From Ryuthela nishihirai (lineage: Eukaryota > Arthropoda > Arachnida > Araneae > Heptathelidae): a DNA stretch of 64,000 nucleotides. The notes below the pieces were generated by a model. That model worked only from the letters and a program-made list of their open reading frames with translations. It searched no databases and was not told where the DNA came from. Shown piece by piece: positions 33,642-44,199 of this stretch (positions are counted from its first letter, which is position 1; every line of letters begins with the position of its first letter). Location of the stretch: NCBI GenBank assembly GCA_038380435.1, contig JAWZYU010000030.1:65359817-65423816 (forward strand). The letters are read 5' to 3'. The translations under genes were made by a program, and so were the position numbers.

Positions 33642-34032
33642 GGCGGGGGTGGCTCAGTCGGTAGCGCGCCAGGCTCGTAATCTGTAGTTCCCAGGTTCGA
33701 GTCCCAGCTGGGTCAGCGTTGAGATTTATTTCCGCAAAATTCCCCGCCCTGCCCACGGTCAGTAGGGGACACCGATGGGCTTGGAAAGGCCGCCGTCCGT
33801 CGGATGGGACGTTAAGCCGTGGCCCCGTGTGCGGGAGAGCCATACCCTGTGCACGTTAAAGAACACGCTGGATGGCCTTGACGGGAGGCTACCATCTGTC
33901 TCCCAACAGCTGTTCCAGTGGGTCCCCTCCCCCAACCTTCTCTGAGCCTTCGGGGTCCATGTGACCTGGCCATTTAGCCCTTGGTGTGCAAAAAAGTGCC
34001 GCTCAGAGGTAAAACAACCCAACAACAACAAC
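33642..34032 (+). mobile_element. Full-length SINE-A with target duplication
   Basis: tRNA-like head: A box TGGCTCAGTCGG, anticodon-loop-like CTCGTAA and B box GGTTCGAGTCC, resembling tRNA-Thr(CGT). A GC-rich body of about 300 bp contains ACGTTAAGCCGTGGCC, GTGCACGTTAAAGAACACGC, CAGCTGTTCCAGTGGG and GTGCAAAAAAGTGCCGCTC. The tail is AAAACAACCCAACAACAACA. CCAAAACTAGTG flanks both sides (33630-33641, 34033-34044). Best reference copy in the window. Confidence 0.92.
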
Positions 34033-34257
34033 CCAAAACTAGTGAAAGATACATTGTACATCTAGGTTCAGAAAAACTGCACGGGTGGAATGGTCTCCCT
34101 TAGAAAAACTAACAGGAAAAACTAGGTACTGAATATAATATCAATAAAACCATTACCAGAGCAGTGCAGAGAGAGGACGACACAGGCGCTTCAGTCCCTG
34201 CCTTTTTTCTGCCACTAGGCACATAATTGGGAGCCCTATAAATTGATTAAGGAATTT

Positions 34258-34665
34258 CAACATCATGTCAATGGGAATTTTTTTTCATTATTTATTTCAA
34301 TGTTATATCAATAGAAAATTTTAGAACTTCTAAAATACCTTTTATATCGAAATTGGGATTGAAGATATATTAAAGATCTCAAAACATATCTATTAAAAAT
34401 TCAAGTTTCAACAGTATTCCCTCAAAATTTAAAGAATTATGGTAGATGGAATTCTATGGTTAATTCTGAGTGGATGTACTATACTTAATTCGTATAACTC
34501 TTGAAATAATGAACTAATATTTTTGAAAAGAGGAGGATTTAGGTTGAATTTCTATCTTTAATTCATCTTCAACAATATTTTTTCCCTACAAAGCGTATTT
34601 TGGAAGTTGAAGAGCTTCGAAATTAATTTTACCTTTGACATAATATGGAAATTACGTAATAAATT
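34258..34665. repeat. Palindromic MITE copy (family M)
   Basis: The left arm (ATATCAATAGAAAATTTTAG, AACTTCTAAAATACC, ATTGAAGATATATTAAAGAT) pairs imperfectly with the right arm (ATCTTTAATTCATCTTCAAC, TATTTTGGAAGTTGAAGAGC, GACATAATATGG). Shares the AGAGCTTCGAAATTA and GACATAATATGGA phrases with the 52.7 kb element. The ends are not clear. Confidence 0.55.
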
Positions 34666-34679
34666 GATATATAAATATA

Positions 34680-35122
34680 CAGGGTGAATCTGAAAAAGTG
34701 GGCAAAACTTTACGGGGTGGTAGAACGCAGCTATACGAGCAATATTCGTCATAGAATGTATGGTCGGAACGCAAACGGCCAGCCGCTAGGTGGCGTTGGA
34801 AATGGTATAAAAGGGTCGGTCCTCGCACCCAACGGCATTTCTACCGTGGATTGCCGAGAGGATGGCTGGTTATACTAACCACGAAATGGCGGATATGCAC
34901 TTTGTGTACATTGCGGGTACCTCAATTACATTCCTGTTAATAAAATGTTTTCTGAAGTATCTCCTCTCCTTCTTGTGTTCATTCTTTAAATGTGACAGTG
35001 GAAAACTACCTTTTAACTTCTCACCACTTGCGTTCCGACCATACATTCTATGACGAATATTGCTCGTATAGCTGTGTTCTACCACCCCGTAAAGTTTTGC
35101 CCACTTTTTCAGATTCACCCTG
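34680..35122. mobile_element. Young MITE with 95-bp inverted repeats and a truncated transposase start
   Basis: 34680-34774 and 35028-35122 are inverted repeats with a single difference by eye (AACGCAG versus AACACAG); TA flanks both ends and the termini read CAGGGTGAATCTGAAAAAG. The core contains the phrase MAGYTNHEMADMHFVY (about 34862), which matches the start of a common arthropod transposase (DUF4817-type helix-turn-helix), then diverges at once. It is therefore an internal-deletion derivative of a larger transposon. Confidence 0.85.
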
Positions 35123-35985
35123 TATAGTATTAACTGAATATTGCATAGTACCACGGTATTGTGCATTTATAAAAAGTATTCATTTACTTTTGCCATTTTC
35201 TAATAATCGACATATACATTAATGTTCTTGATAAATCTCCCCTAATTCAGCAGTCTAGTTTGAAATGGGTGCTGCATATTTTATCGTGTTTTGTCAGCAT
35301 CCACAATTATTATTTCCTGTCTGCACACTTTTAATATTTACTAACCGGCGCCTTATAATAGTAGTTGTTTAATAGAAGATCTATGAATATAATCATTAAT
35401 ATAATTTAGGAAATTTCAAACATATAAATTGAAACTTTAAAGAAAAATTTAGATAATAAGTGTATTTATGGAGGGCATTCAAAACGTTCTTGACAGGTGT
35501 TTATAGATTTTCCTCCTTCCTCCTAAGTTAACGAACTATGACTTGTTTGAAAGCTTGTCTAAACTTGTCATTACATGTTAAAAACAAAGGCTATATCATT
35601 ATTTGTCTCTTCCCTGGCGGCGCGCAATGGTTTACTTACTATATATTTATCTGCCAGTCTACCTACTAAAACTGAAATGCAAGAGTAAATTTTAGCGATG
35701 TTTTGGCGACTTTTCAGACCCTATTTAGAGACTTAATCAGAAAGCATTGGCAACACTGAATGAAACACTGGAGTCATTGGACGTCATAAATTTGCTCTGT
35801 GAAACGTATTCATCCTCATGTTTTTCTTTTCTATTTTCTTTTCCCTTTGAGGTAAGATTTTAATGTTTTACTCATATTTTCTCTTTCAATAAGCACCCGT
35901 AGTGTTTAAAACAAGAATTAAATGTAGTGATGCACAAACTGTTTTGAGTAATGTGATTTCAGGTAGTCAAAGAATTTACCCTACT
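35123..35985. other. Spacer, nothing recognised
   Basis: AT-rich sequence; may include the 5' part of the hAT pseudogene that follows, but no TIR was identified. Confidence 0.4.
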
Positions 35986-36180
35986 GGGCTACCCTTGGAA
36001 TCGTCATTTTAGATTGCCCATGGCTGCTGCGGGAAAGAAAAAATGGCAATATTTCGTTGAATATTTGACCTATGGTTTTATTCCATCACCAGAGCACATT
36101 AGGAAGCCAATGTATCTTATATGATATGACTGCACTTTCAAATAAAAGCATGCGGCCATGTAAACTGCGAAACCATTTGG

Positions 36181-36565
36181 GTTGGGTTGTTTTACCTCTG
36201 AGCGGCACTTTTTTGCACACCATGGGCTAAATGGCCAGGTCACAAGGATCCCGAAAGCTCAGAGAAGGTTGGGGGAGGGGACCCACTGGAACAGCTGTTG
36301 GGAGACAGATGGTAGCTTCCCGTCAAGGCCATCCAGTGTGTTCTTTAACGTGCACAGGGTATGGCTCTACCGCACACGCGGTCACGGCTTAACGTCCCTT
36401 CCGACGGACGGAGGCCTATTCCAAGCACATCGGTTTCCCCTACTAACCGTGGGCAGGGCGGGGAATTTTGCGGAGATAAATCTCAATGCTGACCCAGCTG
36501 GGACCCGAATCTCGGAACTACAGATTACGAGCCTGGCGCGCTACCGACTAAGCCACCCCGCCTCA
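36181..36565 (-). mobile_element. SINE-A inserted in the hAT pseudogene
   Basis: Complete inverse copy with TTGGGTTGTTTTACCTCTGA tail and head ending AGCCACCCCGCCTCA. CGAAACCATTTGG is duplicated exactly at 36168-36180 and 36566-36578, and the hAT reading resumes after it. It carries the variant GGATCCCGAAAGCTC where other copies have GGACCCCGAAGGCTC. The 159-codon ORF across it is an artefact. Confidence 0.92.
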
Positions 36566-36812
36566 CGAAACCATTTGGAGACAATACACAAGAACAAGAA
36601 AGATAAATCATTGGAGTACTCTAAAAATTGCGTGATGATTTCCAAGCAAGGAAAACATTGAATCAATTGTTTAGTAAACGAGTAGCCAAACTAGACAAAG
36701 GTTTACTTGCGTGTTATGAGATTTCCAAGCCAATTGCAAAAGCTGGCAAACCACATAACATTGGTGAAACTTTAATTTTGCCTGCAGTGTCCGTTGTGAT
36801 TTCAACAACGGT

Positions 36813-36900
36813 TCTCTGAGTTTTCGGGATCCTTGTGACCTGGCCATTTAGCCCATGGTGTTTTTCGGGATCCTTGTGATCTGGCCATTTAGCCCACGAT
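36813..36900 (+). repeat. Two tandem SINE-A fragments
   Basis: TTTTCGGGATCCTTGTGACC, TGGCCATTTAGCCCATGGTG and then again TTTTTCGGGATCCTTGTGAT, CTGGCCATTTAGCCCACG. They carry the GGGATCC variant of the SINE-A at 36181, in the opposite orientation, and interrupt the hAT pseudogene. Confidence 0.8.
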
Positions 36901-38285
36901 TTTTATGAATCAGGCGCACAAGAAATTACCGATGTCATCCTTTTGAGCAACTCATCAGTATCGCGGCGCATTGATGAAATGGCTGAGGATGTGGAAAAAC
37001 AACTTGTTACTCATTTGGAAATGAAGCAGTTTGCCCTTCAACTCGATGAATCCACTTTGAGTTAAAATGAAGTTATAATGTTATGAAGTTATATCGTTAG
37101 GTTTTTGGATGATAATCAGCTTAGAGATGAAATTGTTTTTGCCCGAAGCCTTAAGACAGACACCAAGGGTGAAACAATATTTAAAGAAGTTGAAACTTAC
37201 TATTTTAAGGAAAACAATATTCCACTCGGAAATATAATGGCTTGTGCAACTGATGGTGCTATATCTATGGTAGATAGATACAGAGGGTTCATTGCAGATT
37301 TAAAAAATGCTATGCCTAAGGTTTTTTGCATACACTGTGATCCACCGTTAACATTTCGTTGCAAAAAATTTGGATGGACGCCTGCAAGACGCCCTTACCA
37401 TTGTAATAAAAGCTGTCAACCTTATTAAAACAAATGCACTTGAAGATCGTCTTTTTCACGAACTTTGTAATAAAAATTAAGATTTTGACAGTCTAGTGAT
37501 GCATACAAAGGTACGATGGCTATCAAAAGGTAATTGTCATCGTCGTTTTATTGCGCTTTCGAATAGTATTGTTTCATTTCTAAATAGTAAGAAGCATCTT
37601 TGGAAACAAGTTGGTTACAGTCAGATGTAATATATGTATTTTACCTATCAGATATATTCGAAAAACTGGATTTGTTGAATAAACAGTTACAAGGAGAAAA
37701 TTGTAATCTCATCTTGTAAAGAGGCTATCACTGCTTTCCTTGGAAAACAACAGCTGTTCGGGATTAATATGGGACGTCACGCGATTGAGCAGTTTCCATC
37801 CTTGGCCACCATTAACACCGATCTGCAAGATGACGATCTTTTTGTATACGTTGAGCATTTCAAGAATTTGTACAATGATATGCAAGTGCGGTTCAGAGAC
37901 CTGCTAGAGATGAGCATTCCAGGTTGGGTGGCGGATTCATTTGGGGTAAATGCAGCTGATGTTGATATTACATTACAAGGAAGCCTCATTGAGTTACCGA
38001 GTGATCAAACTGCTGAAACTAGATTCAAACATAGAAAACATAAGCTATGGAAAAGTAGGGAAATTTCCAGACAATATCCACTGCTCTGGGAGAAAGTAAA
38101 GTTGTATGTTGTTGGTTTTTCCCACATCTTGTTGAATCTGGCTTTATCCGGGTGGCTCACCTGTTATCAAAAGCTCGTAACCGCCTTGATATTACAAAGA
38201 GAGGTGATCTTCGTTTGTCACTAACAACGCTGCAGCCAGATATTGAAAAAGTTGCGAGTTTGCATCAATCACAAGGATTACACTG

Positions 38286-38659
38286 AAGAAAATTCAATCG
38301 TAAAAATATTTTTTGTTTCTATATATTTTGGTTTTCAAGTTTTTTTTTTTGCAAATAAAGTACATTTCATTAAATTTGATTTTTTGTCAGTTCTTATACA
38401 TAAAAAAACGGTCACCCTTAATTTTAAATGCCAAATTAACATACACAATATCTCGCAAATTATCACACGTATTCAAGTCATGTGTTTAAAAATGTCTTTT
38501 AATAATAAGTGTTTAGATAATTTCTTTTTCAGAAGTTTTTTGTAAATAAAATAAATTTTAAAATTTAATCAAATGAAAAATTGAGAATTATTACAATTTT
38601 TTAAAAAAAATTTTAAATTGAGAAAATTTACAATTTCTTTAAAAACTAGTATTAAAACA
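38286..38659. other. AT-rich spacer
   Basis: Follows the hAT reading frame and probably contains the 3' untranslated end of that element. Several A/T runs, no TIR seen. Confidence 0.4.
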
Positions 38660-38940
38660 ATTCTCCGCCCTGCCCAGGTCAGTAGGGGACACCGATGAGC
38701 ATGGAAAGGCCGCCGTCCTTCGGATGGGATGTTAAGCCGTGGCCCGTTTGCGGGAGAGCTATACCCTGTGCACGTTAAAGAACACACTGGATGGCCTTGA
38801 CGGGAGGCTACCATCTGTCTCCCAACAGCTGTTGCAGTGGGTCCCCTCCCCCAACCTTCTCTGAGCCTTCGGGGTCCTTGTGGCCTGGCCATTTAGCCCA
38901 TGGTGTGCAAAAAAGTGCCGCTCAGAGGTAAAACAATCCA
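38660..38940 (+). mobile_element. SINE-A, head missing
   Basis: Begins in the body at TCTCCGCCCTGCCC and runs to GGTAAAACAATCCAATCCA. 5' truncation is typical of LINE-driven insertion. TTGCAGTGGG and TGGCCCGTTTGCGG are copy-specific changes. Confidence 0.85.
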
Positions 38941-38988
38941 ATCCATGAATCTTCTGTTTGTTCCCATCATATGCGTTTTATATGCTTG

Positions 38989-39280
38989 CTAACGTAAATG
39001 AAGAAATGAAAGAATTTGAGGAATGGATATTTCATTTTCTTTTGCCCACTTTAAGTAAGTGGTAAAACTACAAATGGCAAACTTGTGATTTACTGATTTT
39101 CCTTCATAAATGTTAGTTACATTCACGATCTGTTCAGTTACATCCACGATCTGTTCAGTTACATCCACGTTAGCTCTGTTAACTTGCAAAATATTTCCAA
39201 TAATTTCATTCTCAGTCAGCATTACCTTTCAACTATTTTCACCTTGTTCAGAAGCCATTATTCAACTTCTGTCGGTTCGA
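38989..39280 (-). pseudogene. Possible Tigger/CENP-B-like transposase C-terminal fragment
   Basis: The minus strand reads MLTENEIIGNILQVN, a repeat VDVTEQI-VDVTEQI-VNVTN, then KSVNHKFAICSFTTYLKWAK. The LTDEEIV and VSH-A-L-W pattern resembles the tail of Tigger-type transposases. A 19-20 bp DNA repeat (ACGATCTGTTCAGTTACATC) at 39125-39170 makes the repeated peptide. Weak; it could be chance. Confidence 0.35.
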
Positions 39281-39307
39281 AATTTGCACTTCAAGAAATT
39301 CTGTTAA

Positions 39308-39485
39308 AAAAAATACCCCCCAAGCAGCTGCTTGCCACAGAGGTCTGACAGGAGCCTGTCAGTTTATATGCCAGAGTAGAAGGTCTGAGAGGTGGCAAGC
39401 CCTCAGCAGAAAAACGACACAAACAGCTATGCCTTACCCGGGGCTCGAACCCAGGTCCCTTAGATCAGTAGCCAAGCGCGCTAGT
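39308..39485 (-). mobile_element. SINE-B, near full length
   Basis: Inverse copy from CCCCCCAAGCAGCTGCTTGC to AGTAGCCAAGCGCGCTAG, including an intact inverted B box GGGGCTCGAACCC. It lacks the first ~20 bases of the head. Confidence 0.85.
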
Positions 39486-39542
39486 GTAATTAAATCATCA
39501 TCGTCCTCAAAATATTCGCCAGATTTCTCTATTATCTATATC

Positions 39543-39630
39543 AGGGCCGGGCAACCTTTGGCTCGTTTAAAATTTTTTTGTGGCTTATATATTTTTTGTT
39601 ATGCAATGTGTCTCTTTTGATTTCTTAAGT
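39543..39630 (+). repeat. Possible hAT-type end fragment
   Basis: CAGGGCCGGGCAACCTTTGG has the look of a hAT terminus (CAGGGG.CGGCAACC). No partner end or target duplication found, so only weakly supported. Confidence 0.3.
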
Positions 39631-39992
39631 AACTTCGATTTTGTAAATTTATTACTTCTGTATTGATAATAGTACGTTGAGTGTCTCCAGGCACTTTGAC
39701 TTTAAAATCAAGTAATGTTCTGTGGTTTTGTGATGGCAGAAGACCAGACGACTATGTATTGCTTGGATTGGATTTAGAATTTTCCTGTGCCCCTAAGAAT
39801 TCGCTCCTGGCTTTTTAAGAATAGTCTTTTTTTATATAACCATATTGTGTAAGCCAGAGCCTTACCTAAAGACTTTTGAATGACCCTTGGGCTTAGTGTA
39901 TTTCTCCTCTGTGCATGAGGCGATTATCGAGGTTGCATTGCATTTGGATACATATATATTAATGGTACAGAGAATGAATTTCTGATGATGAT

Positions 39993-40381
39993 TGGGGCAG
40001 GAGTGACTCAGTCGGTAGTGCGCCAGGCTCGTAATCTGTAGTTCCCAAGTTCGAGTCCCAGCTGGGTCAGCGTTGAGAATTATCTCCGCAAAATTTTCCC
40101 GCCCTGCCCACGGTCAGTAGGGGACACCGATGGGCTTGGAAAGGCCACTGTCCGTCGGATGGGACGTTAAGCCGTGGCCCGTGTGCGGGAGAGCCATACC
40201 ATGTGCACGTTGAAGAACACGCTGGATGGCCTTGACGGGAGGCTACCATCTGTCTCCCAACAGCTGTTCCAGTGGGTCCCCTCCCCCAACCTTCTCTGAG
40301 CCTTCGGGGTCCTTGTGGCCTGGCCATTTAACCCATGGTGTGCAAAAAAGTGCCGCTCAGAGGTAAAACAATCCAATCCAA
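39993..40381 (+). mobile_element. Full-length SINE-A with target duplication
   Basis: Head GGAGTGACTCAGTCGGTAGT with B box AGTTCGAGTCC, full body and a TCCAATCCAA tail. TCTGATGATGAT is present at 39981-39992 and 40382-40393. Confidence 0.92.
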
Positions 40382-40670
40382 TCTGATGATGATGACCTGT
40401 GATATTCAAATTGCTTTCCAAAACGCCCACGAATCAGGCAATAAATAAATCATGTGATAATCATAAATCAAATGATCAAAAAATAAGGCATGAATTTTTC
40501 CAAATATTGTTTATTTCTATATAAAGGTTTATGTTTTTAAAGTTTTTTATTTCATTTCAGCGCTTGAAAAGCACATTTTTGGAACATAAGAATTCGCGAT
40601 AAATTAGATTTAGTCACGAGAGTTCCATTCCACAGATGTCAAAATTCTGAAAAGACCATTATTCTAGAGC

Positions 40671-40959
40671 AGGCATGTCCAACCCGCGGCCCTGAACAGC
40701 TAGTAATGCGGCATACAAAATCGTAAAGTTTACGTGTTTGCGACATAAGCTTTCAACATGACTATGTGATTTTCAGCGAGTTTTTGATATCCCACTAGTT
40801 TTATGTTGCCCTATTTTAAATTTTATAATAAAAAAACATGAAAAAAATGAAGTTTTATTATTCATAGACATTAACAATATTTATATTTTATGTGCGGCCG
40901 AAAACAATTCATCTTCACTCAATGTGGCCCAGGGAAGTCAAAAGGTTGGACACGCCTTG
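40671..40959. mobile_element. hAT-type MITE, about 289 bp
   Basis: Ends AGGCATGTCCAACC and, inverted, CAAGGCGTGTCCAACC. TCTAGAGC and TCTAGACC flank (7 of 8). Inner phrases CGCGGCCC and TGTGGCCC near each end resemble the MITE nested at 53.1-53.5 kb. Non-coding. Confidence 0.65.
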
Positions 40960-41008
40960 TCTAGACCATCTACAAATAGAACAAAGATAGTTTTATTCCC
41001 GAAAATCA

Positions 41009-41035
41009 TGCCGCTCAGAGGTAAAACAACCCAAT
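41009..41035 (+). repeat. SINE-A tail-only fragment, 27 bp
   Basis: GCCGCTCAGAGGTAAAACAA followed by CCCAA is exactly the last bases of SINE-A, with nothing else of the element. An extreme 5' truncation or a local copy of the neighbour at 41091. Confidence 0.6.
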
Positions 41036-41090
41036 TCCGAAAATCACCAAATACAAGTGAATAAATACGAAAAGTTTATGAATATTAAAT

Positions 41091-41473
41091 AGGTTGTTTG
41101 ACCTCTGAGCGGCACTTTTTTGCACACCTTGGGCTAAATGGCCAGGTCACAAGGACCCCGAAGGCTCAGAGAAGATTGGGGGAAGGAACCCACTGGAACA
41201 GCTGTTGGGAGACAGATAGTAGCCTCCCGTCAAGGCCATCCAGTGTGTTCTTTAACGTGCACAAAATATAACTCTCCTGCAGATGGAGCCAGGGTTTTAC
41301 ATTCCATCCGACGGACGGCGGCTCTTTCCAAGCACATCGGTGTCCCTTATTGACCGTGGGCAGGGCGGGGGATTTTGCGGAGATAAATCTCAACGCTGAC
41401 CCAGCTGGGACTCGAACCTGGGAACTACAGATTACGAGTCTGACGCGCTACTGACTGAGCCATCCCCGCCCCA
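41091..41473 (-). mobile_element. SINE-A with likely target duplication
   Basis: Complete inverse copy from AGGTTGTTTGACCTCTGAGC to the head ending CCATCCCCGCCCC. ATATTAAATA (41082-41091) and ATATTAGATA at the other side form an imperfect duplication. Confidence 0.88.
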
Positions 41474-43037
41474 GATATTAGATAATGGTTGTATCTTAGT
41501 TGTAAAACTCATAAATAAACAATCTCTGTTATATACTTTCTCGCGGTTTCAGGAAAGAACCGACACAAAGCAATTTCCTTCGTTATTTGTTTTTAGACGT
41601 TAGTCTCCATAGGAGGCGACGAGGTCCCCTAGCCCTGTATCCACCCGTGCTTGGGACCTAGCCTTTCAATTCATCCTAAAGACAGCACTTCATTAGCCTC
41701 TTTCTGTTCGTTTTACAATTTTTTACTTCTTTCTCAGATTTCTTTGAAACTCCCTGAGGACACTTTTAATGTCCTTTTTACAACAAAAAACAGTTAAATG
41801 ACTTAACCGCAGGTTTTAGATAAAATGTGTGCACTTTTCATGTGCAAAGTTCTGATGTTACGTTGAAATGTCAAGCGTGACTTCATAAGACCTGTCTTTT
41901 TAACCATATTTTTTGTCAGTGAATACTTCGGGAGATATTTCCGCTGGGTTCCATTGTTCAGAGAAAGACCAGATGTGCCAATTCGCTACAATGTTGGTTG
42001 GTTCTTCGTCGATTAAGTTAAGCTAAGTCAAGTGGCTCCAGGCCTTGGCCTAGACTGGCAGCAGGTTACGGTGTCAATTCGTGTTGGAATTGGCGGAAAC
42101 AGGTCACGTGCACAATGGCTTCGGCCGCAGGAGATGACTGAAGAGAAAGGCGTCTGCTTTCAGAAACCAGTTCACTTTATTGACATTCGATATACTTGCA
42201 AAGGGCGATGGTTTGTTTACACTCGGGGGAAAAAAATTCTACAAGATTCTGCTTTCATTAAATCAGTTTCCCATTAAGGAATTGAACCAAACAAGACTAG
42301 AATGAGTTTTTCCCTCTACTTAGAACAGAACACATCCATCATTCGCAAAATATTAAAATTCAAACTTGAACATAAATGAAAACATAATATTTTAACGTTT
42401 TGTAAAAGTCAAAACTTTACCGTTATTCAATCAATTTGAAATTTTAGGATCAGTATTTAAAATAAGAGACTGTTTCGATTTGCATATTTTCAGTGGCGGC
42501 TCGTCATTAGGGTACAGAGGGGCCACCCCATCAGTATTTCTGTAATATATATATATGTACTAAAACATTAAACTCCGAATCGGAATAAGTAAAAAATAAT
42601 ATTTTACATGGATATTTGCTCTCTAAAATATCTTGCCCATTTTATTTCATTTCAATAAGCATTTGGTTAAGTAATATACTCGAAACTGTTTTGCGCACCT
42701 TAATTATCAGCGCGAAATATTACGAGGAAGCTTTAAGTCCAATCCCCTACCCTAGAAGCTAAATTCTCGAACCTCCTCCTTACCAAAATCCCCCCCCCCC
42801 CGAAACTAAATCCTGGGGTACGTGCTTGACATTAGCCACATATATTTGGAAATTTTATTACACGTACGTATACTGTATATGTTCTTTTCCAATCGATTGA
42901 ATTTCTTCAGAGTGGAATGCTCAGTCAAATAAGAGTGATCTGAACCTCACATGAATCGGTATTTAATAAATGTAAATATCAATAACTTGAGAAATCCTTT
43001 CTATTTCAAGCAAAACATTTTCTAACAAACTCTAATT
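41474..43037. other. Spacer, little recognised
   Basis: CAGTGGCGGCTCGTCATTAG at about 42492 looks like a hAT-type terminus, but no partner was found. A C12 run is at about 42790. No supported gene. Confidence 0.4.
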
Positions 43038-43114
43038 CATTGGAGTCCTTGTGACTTGTCCGTTTAGATCATTGTGTGCATAAAAGTGTCACTCAGAGGT
43101 TAAACAACCCAACG
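43038..43114 (+). repeat. SINE-A 3' fragment
   Basis: GGAGTCCTTGTGACTTGTCC, TGTGTGCATAAAAGTGTC, AGAGGTTAAACAACCCAACG: a diverged, 5'-truncated tail of SINE-A. Confidence 0.7.
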
Positions 43115-43362
43115 TAGAAATGTACGAGTAGTTGAAAAAAGAAACTGTCCCTCCGCCAGTTAATTAACAGAAAAATGCAATAATGCTTCGCTTTCTCTTG
43201 ATTTGCAGTTTGATTTTTGGTAGGCGATTTATTATTTTCTGCCATATGCTATCGTATGTACATGTGTTTCGGTTAACTGAGGTCTGTTTCAGTCCATGGA
43301 AGTTAACAGTAAAAAGTTGAATTTTTTGTCTAATAGATGGCGCGCTGCGTATTACTGAGCAG

Positions 43363-43688
43363 TGGCACATCTCCAACTTGAATATCCCAATCGGAAACTA
43401 CTAGATACCCACTGGAAGATAATTGCCTTTAATCCTTTAACGCAATCTGATTTAAATATTGACTTTCAGTCACATGACCCCAAGCAGATTTTTACTGCTG
43501 CACTTAGGGAGAAGGTTCCACCTAAGGCAGCAACAAATTATAAAAAATATAGGTGCACCTCTGCGAAGACTAATTCGAATCGTATAATAAATATGCCTCA
43601 AACACAGATTTTACCAATAATGTTGCCAGAATTTAGGTTTCAAAGGGAAATGGAACCTACCTCGTTGCAAACTAGGCGCAATTTTTAA
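43363..43688 (+). CDS. Unrecognised ORF, possible terminal exon
   Basis: Open for about 108 codons after an AG at 43361-43362 and ending in TAA at 43686. It has a balanced, protein-like composition for this AT-rich region: AHLQLEYPNRKLLD, DTHWKIIAFNPLTQ, FTAALREKVPPKAATNYKKY, then LPEFRFQREMEPTSLQTRRN. It has no ATG at the start, so if real it is the last exon of a plus-strand gene. I do not recognise the protein, no repeat family overlaps it, and no polyadenylation signal is obvious just downstream. Could also be an old transposon piece. Confidence 0.35.
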
Positions 43689-44199
43689 TCAATGAAGTTT
43701 AATTAAGCTGCCTGTTTTTAAAGTTTCTTTAAGCGTATATAAACTTTATATTAGAGATATCTAAATTCAGCAATTTCGGAAAAACATTGTCTATTACTCC
43801 TTATATTTAATATCATTTTGCTTGATTTTCCTATTTGCGGCATTTTTTGTGAATACATCTCCGTTTAATGAGACTTTATTGAACTAAATCTGCGGATAGG
43901 CCTTTGAAAAGCATGAAGTCACTCTTAACATCAATATCAAAGTCAGAGGAAAAATTGTTTTGACCCGGATTGGATACGACCACGTGATCTGATAGATAAT
44001 AAGTGACGAAATATCGAAAAATTTATTAACGCCTATATTCTATTTAACTGTAATAGAGTTTTACGAATTTTTTGGTTCGAGTATGTCTGCCAAAAGTAAA
44101 TTCAACGCCCCTGCATCTTGACTTGTACGTAGATAATCATGCCTTGTGCACTTTTATAGTGATACATTATTATTAAGGTCTGTAAATGGTAGTCACTGG
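43689..44199. other. Spacer, nothing recognised
   Basis: AT-rich sequence between the unrecognised ORF and the LINE. Confidence 0.4.

Larger units (their letters stand above)
35990..38285 (+). pseudogene. hAT transposase of the ZBED5/FAM200 type, broken
   Basis: Reads, across frames: KKKWQYFVEYLTYGF near 36036; (after a SINE) SKRVAKLDKGLLACYEISKP, IAKAGKPHNIGETLILPAV; SSVSRRIDEMAEDVEKQL, KQFALQLDEST; GETIFKEVETYY, ACATDGAISM, FCIHCDPPLT; SFSRTL/FHELC; KEAITAFLGKQ, EQFPSLATI, FVYVEHFKNLYND, MSIPGWVADSFG, DITLQGSLIELPSDQ, YPLLWEKVK; and LTTLQPDIEKVASLHQSQ to about 38285. This is the order of ZBED/FAM200-type hAT-derived proteins, with QLDEST and CATDGA marking catalytic-domain blocks. Many stops, a SINE-A at 36181 and SINE debris at 36813 prove it is dead. 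Confidence 0.85.

Noticed and set aside
33642..33720. tRNA-Thr(CGT) gene
   Set aside because: Box A and box B are good, but the sequence continues without a terminator into the SINE body, has a target duplication and occurs in many copies.
36182..36661. 159-codon plus-strand ORF and similar ORFs at 8044, 33759, 40167, 41138, 54449, 58069 and 62491
   Set aside because: All lie in the GC-rich SINE-A body, which happens to be open in several frames and gives the same peptides in both orientations. They are non-coding retroposons.
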